A DNA stretch of 38,398 bases, taken from Candidatus Kaiserbacteria bacterium (lineage in GTDB: Bacteria; Patescibacteriota; Minisyncoccia; Phycocordibacterales; UBA918). Below are positions 32,229 through 38,398 of this stretch, piece after piece (within the stretch, counting starts at the first letter, position 1; every line of letters begins with the position of its first letter). The stretch lies in NCBI GenBank assembly GCA_024653575.1, contig JANLIJ010000161.1:1-38398 (forward strand). Direction: 5' to 3'. The position numbers were made by a program, and so were the translations under genes. The notes beneath the pieces were generated by a model, which saw nothing but the letters and a program-made list of their open reading frames with translations, was not told the DNA's origin and did no database searches.

Positions 32229-34043
32229 ATGAATAGAAAACGGTACGTAATGAATACGGCACACAAAGACCTACGCGGTTTTGCATATCTGATATACAGT
32301 GCTATTTCACTGTCACTCCTCATGGTGATGGTGTTTTTACCGCTTGCGCCACTTTTTGCTGATGAGATTGTGATGGACGAACCTACGGTCACTTCTGTTG
32401 AAGAAAGTGTTGTGCCTGACTTCGTTGATCTGGTACCAGAAACAGAAGAGCAGGTAGTCGAAAGCGAGCAACAAGACTTAATTGAGGACGTTGCTATAGG
32501 AAGTGTTATTGATGAACATAATAAATCAGAATTAACTCAAGGTGATTCAGATACAGTACTTTATGATGCTACACAAAGTGGCGAAGACCCAGTACCTGTT
32601 GAAGAAATTACAAGTTCAGATACAAGCGGAAATGCGGTAACTGAGGAAGGTGATATTGCTGATGTAGAAGTAATTGAGGAAAACACAGAGGCAGTGTCTG
32701 ATGAGGCTATCGATACGGAGGTGGCTGAGGAAGCTTCAAATACATCAGACGAGGTCGAAGATATTGAAATCATTGATGAGACAGTGGAAGAATTGCTTGA
32801 GGAAACTGATGGAGAACAGGTCGGGGACATTGATGAGGAGCAAGTCAATGAAACCGAAGAGACTATTTCAGACACTGAAGAGGAAAATGATATTTCTGAT
32901 GAAGAGTCGAAAGTCCACGCAGTCGCAACTTCTTCTGACACAGAAAATGTAATTATGGTAAATACACTTACCAATGACAGCAATAAATTCTCGTTTGCAG
33001 AAAATGAATGCACTACTGCAGGCGATGGAACATTTTATTGTGTAAAAGCTGAACATGCACCTGAGATTATTCATACTGACCGTATTTTTTCAGCCATTGA
33101 CATTGAGGGGGATAAGGAGATTTATGTTGAAAAAGATAGTGAAATTAGCCCTCTCACGAGCAATCAGTATGATGATGATGCACCGTACTATGATGAAGTC
33201 TCAAATACTGCTGTGTGGCATCGTCTCATTGATGGCCGGTACCAAATCATCTCTTTTGATTTTGATAAAGAAGAAGAGACCCAACTAACGAACGATCGAT
33301 TTAACAATATGGAGCCAAACCGCTTTGGTAGCGCAACTGTGTGGCAGGGATGGGTGGGAAATGATTGGGAGATATTCTTTTTTGAAGGTGGCGAACTTAC
33401 TATGCTTACCGACAATACCATTAATGACATCACACCAAGCGTAAATGGAGCATATGTCGTGTGGCAATCATTTGAGAACAGTGCCTGGGTTATGAAGGTG
33501 TATGACATTCGTTCAAGAACAACTGCAACTATTGATGATAAATCAGGAGGCTCTATCGAGAATCCACGTTTTGTACTTGTGTATGATTCAAAACAGATGA
33601 CTGGTGATGTTGAAACAAAGGGATATGACCTCAAGAGTGGTAAGGTGATTGCCCTTGGTTCATCCCCAGTGAATCTACCTGAAGAAATTCCAGATCCAGA
33701 TCAGACTGGTGAGGAGCGTGCGCTTGTGACAATCATCACCCAACTGAAACCAAAGACAGAGGACGATGGTGGTGGAGATGAACCGTTACCAGATGCTGTT
33801 GGTACAAGTACCCCAAGCGACACAGATTTATTCATTACACCAAACGCCATTGAGTTTGGTACCACAACACTCGAGACTGTAGAAGGGCCCACTGCGACAT
33901 CGTCAACTGACGTTATTGTTCCAGCCATTATTACAGTAGATAGTGTCGACACCTCACACATTGAGGATATCATTGTTACAACATATGTAGAGCCAATTGC
34001 AAGTACTACTCTTGCACAGGAAATGATTGTTTCTGAGGAGTAA
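32229..34043 (+). CDS. acidic secreted protein with TolB-like beta-propeller
   Basis: The protein has 604 residues; an alternative ATG at 32250 would remove seven residues. The signal or membrane helix is about 20-44 (ending 'PLFADE'). An extremely acidic, low-complexity stretch follows at about 46-225, dominated by Glu/Asp/Val/Ser/Thr with 'ETEE', 'EVEDIEIIDETVEELLEE' and similar runs. About residues 290-475 hold WD-like/TolB-like repeats: 'DDAPYYDEVSNTAVWHRL', 'GRYQIISFDFDKEEETQLT', 'MEPNRFGSATVWQGW', 'DWEIFFFEGGELTMLTDN', 'ITPSVNGAYVVWQS'. The C-terminal 120 residues are Thr/Ser/Val-rich with no recognised domain. The acidic region could bind calcium, which would fit neighbouring dockerins (inference). 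A separate leader of about 200 bases precedes it, and the next giant gene starts 21 bases after its stop. Confidence 0.87.
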   Translation: MNRKRYVMNTAHKDLRGFAYLIYSAISLSLLMVMVFLPLAPLFADEIVMDEPTVTSVEESVVPDFVDLVPETEEQVVESEQQDLIEDVAIGSVIDEHNKSELTQGDSDTVLYDATQSGEDPVPVEEITSSDTSGNAVTEEGDIADVEVIEENTEAVSDEAIDTEVAEEASNTSDEVEDIEIIDETVEELLEETDGEQVGDIDEEQVNETEETISDTEEENDISDEESKVHAVATSSDTENVIMVNTLTNDSNKFSFAENECTTAGDGTFYCVKAEHAPEIIHTDRIFSAIDIEGDKEIYVEKDSEISPLTSNQYDDDAPYYDEVSNTAVWHRLIDGRYQIISFDFDKEEETQLTNDRFNNMEPNRFGSATVWQGWVGNDWEIFFFEGGELTMLTDNTINDITPSVNGAYVVWQSFENSAWVMKVYDIRSRTTATIDDKSGGSIENPRFVLVYDSKQMTGDVETKGYDLKSGKVIALGSSPVNLPEEIPDPDQTGEERALVTIITQLKPKTEDDGGGDEPLPDAVGTSTPSDTDLFITPNAIEFGTTTLETVEGPTATSSTDVIVPAIITVDSVDTSHIEDIIVTTYVEPIASTTLAQEMIVSEE

Positions 34044-34064
34044 GTACGCGATAATTAAGAGGAA

Positions 34065-37000
34065 ATGCAAGGAGGTATTATAAAAAAACTCCAGGGTTTT
34101 AGAGTTGCTCTTTCCCTGTATCTTCTCATGGCGATTGTCATCGGCAGTTTTGGTGATGGTTTCATTTTGGGACATATTCAAAAGGTAGAGGCCGCACAGG
34201 TCTCGGTGGATACAGCCGTCAACATATCGTCAACATCGCATCTTCAAAGCGGGTCGCAAACAGTTTTTACCGACGACCAAACTGGGTATAAATTTTATCG
34301 AGACGGCACTGGCATATGTGTATACAGTAAGACGACTGACGGTGGAGTAAATTGGAATACTGCAGTGACTGTCGATGCTCAGACAGATTGCGTCAACATC
34401 ACCGTATGGTACGACAAGTGGACACCAGGGGACACAGGAAGCATTATCCATATCGTCACAAAGGACACATCACTTGATGATCTCTTTTACAATAATCTTG
34501 ACACCGCATCGAGTGATACTCTTCTTAAGGGTGCAAGTCCTATTGATGCGGTAACAAACAGCAGTAATAGCATCGCGACATTTGTTCTTGGTTCAAACCT
34601 TCCAACAATAACTAAGGGGACTGATGGCACCGTCTATCTTGCTATGAGTGATGCAAGTGATTCATACGTCGTTGAGTGTTCATCAAACTGTGGTGTTGCA
34701 ACGAGCTGGACAGAGACAGGGACTAACCCGATGGATCTTGCAAATGATTACAATCTGCTCGTTCCACTCGCAAGTGGTGACATCATGCTCATTAATCGCG
34801 ACATCTCACTTGAAGACATTCGCACAAAAATTTGGAATAATACAACATGGTCTGCGTCATGGACGGCAGTTGATGCAAATGCAACTGATAATTTGACGTA
34901 TGATGGTGGGCTTGCGGCGACGGTGAGCTCCACAACACCTGGTGTCGTTTACCTTGCCTATACCGCTAATAATGCAACACTTGGTACTGACGATGCAGTG
35001 AGAACTGCCTACTACAGTGGAAGCGCATGGGCAACTAAAACAGCGGTCATAGTTAATGGAGGAACTACAAGGGCCATTACTGGTGTCACCATCGCACTCG
35101 ATACTGTAACAGAGGATGTATATGTGGGTTACTCAGCACGCACGACAGCGGGCACCGCAGGGACTGGAAATGTGTACTGGAAAAAATCGACTGACGGAAT
35201 GACAACGTGGGACGTTGAGCAAGGACCCGTAAATACTGCCGGGGCAGATGATATATATGGAGTTGATTTTAATAATGCAAACTCAGAGCGAATATATGGC
35301 ACATGGTACGAAGCTACGGAAGATTATGTCTATGGAGACACAATAGCAGATCTATTCACTGGTATTGGCGTCTCCTCGACGGGAAGTCAGACAGTGACCG
35401 CGTATGCAAGCTCAACAAATGTGTATCTTGGTGGCGTGTTTTCCTTTCTCGATTCGGTTGATACGCGTGATGTCACGAGCATCACTCTGACTGAGAGCGG
35501 AACTGTTGATGCAAGTGCCGAGCTTACGAACATCAAGCTCTATTACGAAATGGATTCTACAGTTCCATACGACTGCGCTAGTATTTCATTTGATGGTACA
35601 GAGAGTCGATTTGGGGCAACTGACACGAATGGGTTTTCAGGAGCAGACGGGGTCTCAGCCTTTACCGGTTCAAGTGTCGCTGTGAGTACAACATCTGCGA
35701 TGTGTGTGTACGTAACAACTGACATTGTGGACTCAGTGGCGAGCGGTGAGACCATAGAAATCTCAATCGCGAACCCATCGAGTGATGTGGGAGTTACGTC
35801 AGGCGAGGTGGTGCCTGCGACTTCTGTTACTATTTCAGGCACAACAAATGTGCTGAATGACATGCCGACACAGATGCACTACCACTGGCGTAATGACAAT
35901 GGAAGTGAGACGACCGCAACGTCGAAGACTGGAGGCGTGGAAGATACTTCGTATACAGCGTTTCAGCCAGGAACAAACGCACGTCTTCGCATTGAAGTTT
36001 CAAATGAAGGTGGGAGCTCAACACCAAACATGCAATATCGGCTTGAGTACGCCGAGCTTACTGACACATGCCAAAACGCTACTGGATGGACGGACGTGGG
36101 CTCGACAGGCGGTATATTTGATATGCTCAATACTGTAAATCTTGCAGATGGAGCAAATACGACAAACATTGCTGTTGCAACGGGAGGTGTTACAAACGAA
36201 AATACTACTTTTCTTACACCAAACGGTGGTGTGAGAGATACGTCATCACAAACAGGAAACATTCTACTTTCAACGACACAGTATGTTGAATTCGAATATT
36301 CTATTCGGGCAACATCGACTGCGCCGGAGGGAAGTACGTACTGCTTCCGCGTGACCGATGCAGGTAATCCCATCTACGCATACAGCCAGTACCCACGCAC
36401 GAATATTGCTGCAGATGTGGCAGTGACCGCAACAGGGACACAAATGGCATCAGCAAATATCCCCGCCACAAACTTTTATGTGGGAGGTTCATATGTCATC
36501 ACGGAGAATAGTAGTTCACGAAATGTCACAGACATAACGATAACCGCAAGTGGCACAGCCGATGCGCAAGCAGACCTCGACAATATCAAGCTGTACTACG
36601 ACCTTGATACAAGCTCACCCTACAATTGCGCAAGTGAGTCTTATGGTGGTGGAGAATTACAATTTGGCTCAACCGATACGGATGGATTCTCATTAGCAAA
36701 TGGCACGTCTACGTTCAGTGGGAGTGTCACTATAAGTACCACTGCGACCATGTGTGTGTATATAGTGCTCGATACAACTGCGACTGCGCAAAATGGTAAA
36801 ACTGTTGATATTCTCCTTACTGACCCTTCAGTAAATGTTATCGTTTCGGGTGGAGGCTCGGTGGGGCCATCGATTGATCGTAATATCACTGGTGCTACAT
36901 CACTCGTCGGAGCAGTTCTTACACAAATGCATTATCATTGGCGCAATGACAACGGAAGCGAGGTAGTGGCAACTTCAATGACCGGAGGTGTTGAGGATAT

Positions 37001-38398
37001 GCCCATCACTAACATTGCACAGACAACGCCAGTGCGTCTTCGTGTGCAGGTATCCAATGAAGGTGCCATTACATCAGCTTCACGTGCATTAACGCTTGAG
37101 TACGGTACAAAGATTACCAATTGTAGTGCGATTGGCTCGTGGACGAATGTCGCTGATACTGGTGGAGCGTTTGATTTATATAACTCCGTGAACCTTACCG
37201 ACGGGAATAATACAACCGATATCGCTGTTGGAGCAGGCGGTGTTACGAATGAAAATACGACCTTTCTTACACCAAACAGTGCGGTGAAGGATACCTCAGG
37301 CAGTGTCGCTTCAACGACGATTACATCGTCTCAATTTATTGAGACGGAGTATTCACTTCAGCAAACAATTGACGCAGGGTATGATACATCATATTGCTTC
37401 CGTGTTTCCACAACCGAGGTCCCACTTAATGAGTACGTGAGTTATGCGGAACTCACCACATCACCAGAACGTGACTTTGAGATACAGCGTGGTACGGTGA
37501 CTGTTACCGGAACGTCGGCGACCATTACTGCGGGCGTTGATTACGTTGCGCCATCATCGGCGTCAAATGCATTTATTCGTATTACCAATTCTCATTACAC
37601 CGGCGCTGGAAGTACGCTTACAGGAACTCAAAATACAGATGACGTGACAGCGTATATCCTAAATCCTGGAAACATTCTATCATCAATAACTTTTCAGCGA
37701 CCAGCCACTGCAATAAACAATACACGTGTATCTTGGGAAATAGTTGAGTTCATTGGTTCACCAGGGGCTGATAATGAAATGATTGTCAGGAGCCAATCAG
37801 TGGTGACCTATGGATCAACGAGTCTCACCGCAACAGGCACTGCGGTCTCTGGAGTTGCTGATGATGCAGACGTGGTAGTTTTTATTACAGGTCAAATGAG
37901 TCCTGATACTGCTCGTTCAAATTATAACGCGCTTCAATCTACCACAGCGTGGAATGATGCAACTGATGAGCCAATCTTTACTCGCGGTGACACAGGAAGC
38001 GATGCTGTCCTCGTCAGTTATGCAGTTGTTGAATTTACTGGCCCGAATTGGATAGTACAACGAAGTGAACATACATACACCAATGCCGGAACGACTGAAA
38101 CAGAAGCAATTACAGCAATTGGAAGTCTTTCTCGTGCTTTCATTCATGCGCAACGGCGTGTCGGAAGTGCGCTCATTGGTACGGATGAATTTGGGCATGA
38201 GGTATGGCTTTCAAGTATCGGGTACGTTTCTTACTTCATTGAGGCAGGCGCAACGACACCCTCTGGGCAGACGAGTGTCGCATGGATTATTGAGAACACT
38301 CAGACAACCTCAGGTGCTATGGACGTTACCTACTCAAACGGAAGCTCGAACAGAGGTACAGAACCGCTCACGGTGAGTGTTGCTATTGGAAAGGTGCT
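34065..38398 (+). CDS. second giant modular surface protein (3' truncated by window edge)
   Basis: The frame is open from ATG 34065 to the window end, about 1,444 codons, with no stop seen. The signal or membrane segment is about 13-32 ('VALSLYLLMAIVIGSFG'). Residues about 60-435 form a propeller with two Asp-box motifs (TTDGGVNW and STDGMTTW) as in sialidase-type BNR repeats. Then come two tandem pairs of modules A (35379-35840 and 36411-36905; 'LTNIKLYYEMD', 'DNIKLYYDLD', 'MCVY') and B (35863-36400 and 36927-37470; 'MHYHWRNDNGSE', 'NENTTFLTPN', 'YCFRVS/T'). From 37480 a different beta region follows with 'AYILNPG', 'VSWEIVEF' and 'VVEFTGPNW' strands. Module B is homologous to the Y-W modules of the first giant protein. 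AAGGAGGT lies just after the ATG rather than before it. Likely an adhesin or surface fibre. Confidence 0.9.
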   Translation, partial: MQGGIIKKLQGFRVALSLYLLMAIVIGSFGDGFILGHIQKVEAAQVSVDTAVNISSTSHLQSGSQTVFTDDQTGYKFYRDGTGICVYSKTTDGGVNWNTAVTVDAQTDCVNITVWYDKWTPGDTGSIIHIVTKDTSLDDLFYNNLDTASSDTLLKGASPIDAVTNSSNSIATFVLGSNLPTITKGTDGTVYLAMSDASDSYVVECSSNCGVATSWTETGTNPMDLANDYNLLVPLASGDIMLINRDISLEDIRTKIWNNTTWSASWTAVDANATDNLTYDGGLAATVSSTTPGVVYLAYTANNATLGTDDAVRTAYYSGSAWATKTAVIVNGGTTRAITGVTIALDTVTEDVYVGYSARTTAGTAGTGNVYWKKSTDGMTTWDVEQGPVNTAGADDIYGVDFNNANSERIYGTWYEATEDYVYGDTIADLFTGIGVSSTGSQTVTAYASSTNVYLGGVFSFLDSVDTRDVTSITLTESGTVDASAELTNIKLYYEMDSTVPYDCASISFDGTESRFGATDTNGFSGADGVSAFTGSSVAVSTTSAMCVYVTTDIVDSVASGETIEISIANPSSDVGVTSGEVVPATSVTISGTTNVLNDMPTQMHYHWRNDNGSETTATSKTGGVEDTSYTAFQPGTNARLRIEVSNEGGSSTPNMQYRLEYAELTDTCQNATGWTDVGSTGGIFDMLNTVNLADGANTTNIAVATGGVTNENTTFLTPNGGVRDTSSQTGNILLSTTQYVEFEYSIRATSTAPEGSTYCFRVTDAGNPIYAYSQYPRTNIAADVAVTATGTQMASANIPATNFYVGGSYVITENSSSRNVTDITITASGTADAQADLDNIKLYYDLDTSSPYNCASESYGGGELQFGSTDTDGFSLANGTSTFSGSVTISTTATMCVYIVLDTTATAQNGKTVDILLTDPSVNVIVSGGGSVGPSIDRNITGATSLVGAVLTQMHYHWRNDNGSEVVATSMTGGVEDMPITNIAQTTPVRLRVQVSNEGAITSASRALTLEYGTKITNCSAIGSWTNVADTGGAFDLYNSVNLTDGNNTTDIAVGAGGVTNENTTFLTPNSAVKDTSGSVASTTITSSQFIETEYSLQQTIDAGYDTSYCFRVSTTEVPLNEYVSYAELTTSPERDFEIQRGTVTVTGTSATITAGVDYVAPSSASNAFIRITNSHYTGAGSTLTGTQNTDDVTAYILNPGNILSSITFQRPATAINNTRVSWEIVEFIGSPGADNEMIVRSQSVVTYGSTSLTATGTAVSGVADDADVVVFITGQMSPDTARSNYNALQSTTAWNDATDEPIFTRGDTGSDAVLVSYAVVEFTGPNWIVQRSEHTYTNAGTTETEAITAIGSLSRAFIHAQRRVGSALIGTDEFGHEVWLSSIGYVSYFIEAGATTPSGQTSVAWIIENTQTTSGAMDVTYSNGSSNRGTEPLTVSVAIGKV
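34069..34076 (+). promoter_or_regulatory. misplaced strong ribosome-site sequence inside the start of the 34065 gene
   Basis: AAGGAGGT, the best Shine-Dalgarno match in the window, lies in codons 2-4. The next in-frame ATG is 34128, which would delete most of the signal peptide. In-frame ATT (34077) and ATA (34080) are the only codons near usual spacing. GAGG (34059-34062) before ATG 34065 is at short spacing, so the start site is genuinely unclear. Confidence 0.5.
35379..37470 (+). repeat. tandem A-B module pairs in the second giant protein
   Basis: Pair 1 (35379-36400) and pair 2 (36411-37470) align along their length. Shared blocks include 'NIKLYY', 'FGxTDTxGFS', 'TQMHYHWRNDNGSE', 'TGGVED', 'GVTNENTTFLTPN' and 'YCFRV'. 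Most DNA differences between the pairs fall at third positions in the conserved blocks, so the duplication is old but under selection. Confidence 0.8.

Overview
The window reads as one block of cell-surface genes from a Candidate Phyla Radiation (Patescibacteria, probably Parcubacteria) bacterium. This is inferred from the style of the proteins: Thr/Ser/Asn-rich secreted giants, DUF2341 and concanavalin-like modules, MacB-type ABC pieces next to fibronectin-III proteins, and CPR-style cohesin and dockerin domains. The code looks standard, because TGA is used as a stop (for example in an ATGA overlap at 17796-17799). All 16 genes lie on the + strand. I see no rRNA, tRNA, CRISPR array, transposase, integrase or housekeeping gene.

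Region by region: (1) 3-14159 is the 3' part of a giant gene (more than 4,700 residues visible, 5' end outside the window). It is built from fibronectin-like modules, a WDG-type beta-propeller, three copies of an approximately 800-900-residue beta-rich super-repeat, LamG-like and DUF2341 inserts, and a conserved C-terminal module. (2) 14254-21657 holds a secreted fibronectin-III protein, a MacB/LolD-type ATPase with an unusual 200-residue tail, a small membrane protein, a glycine-rich chimeric surface protein and the matching MacB/FtsX-type permease. (3) 21732-23576 is a surface protein sharing its C-terminal half-architecture with the giant. (4) 23662-25741 is a two-gene unit: a membrane-anchored Ig-like protein and a secreted protein ending in a dockerin. 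(5) 26192-27331 is an abundant-type secreted protein behind a long structured leader, followed by a strong terminator and about 500 bp of non-coding, hairpin-dense DNA. (6) 27864-32030 is a tightly packed four-gene operon: two membrane-anchored cohesin proteins, a small membrane coiled-coil protein, and a membrane-anchored protein carrying both a cohesin and a dockerin. (7) 32229-34043 encodes an acidic secreted protein with a TolB-like propeller. (8) 34065-38398 is the 5' part of a second giant surface protein (sialidase-type Asp-box propeller plus modules homologous to those of the first giant), running off the end.

The most interesting system is the cohesin/dockerin set. Three cohesin-like domains share a local signature (an LW-E-P motif, then GG...G, then a DG.GT motif). 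Two dockerins have intact calcium-binding loops. No glycoside hydrolase is present. The genes could build a calcium-dependent protein scaffold on the surface of an episymbiont (adhesion or surface-layer assembly rather than cellulose degradation); this is inference. The MacB-type transporter could handle export or surface processing of these proteins. The second notable feature is the non-coding segment 27332-27863, with a 20-bp perfect palindrome, two consecutive hairpins with unrelated stems but an identical 12-nt loop, a 12-bp hairpin and a 68-bp direct repeat.
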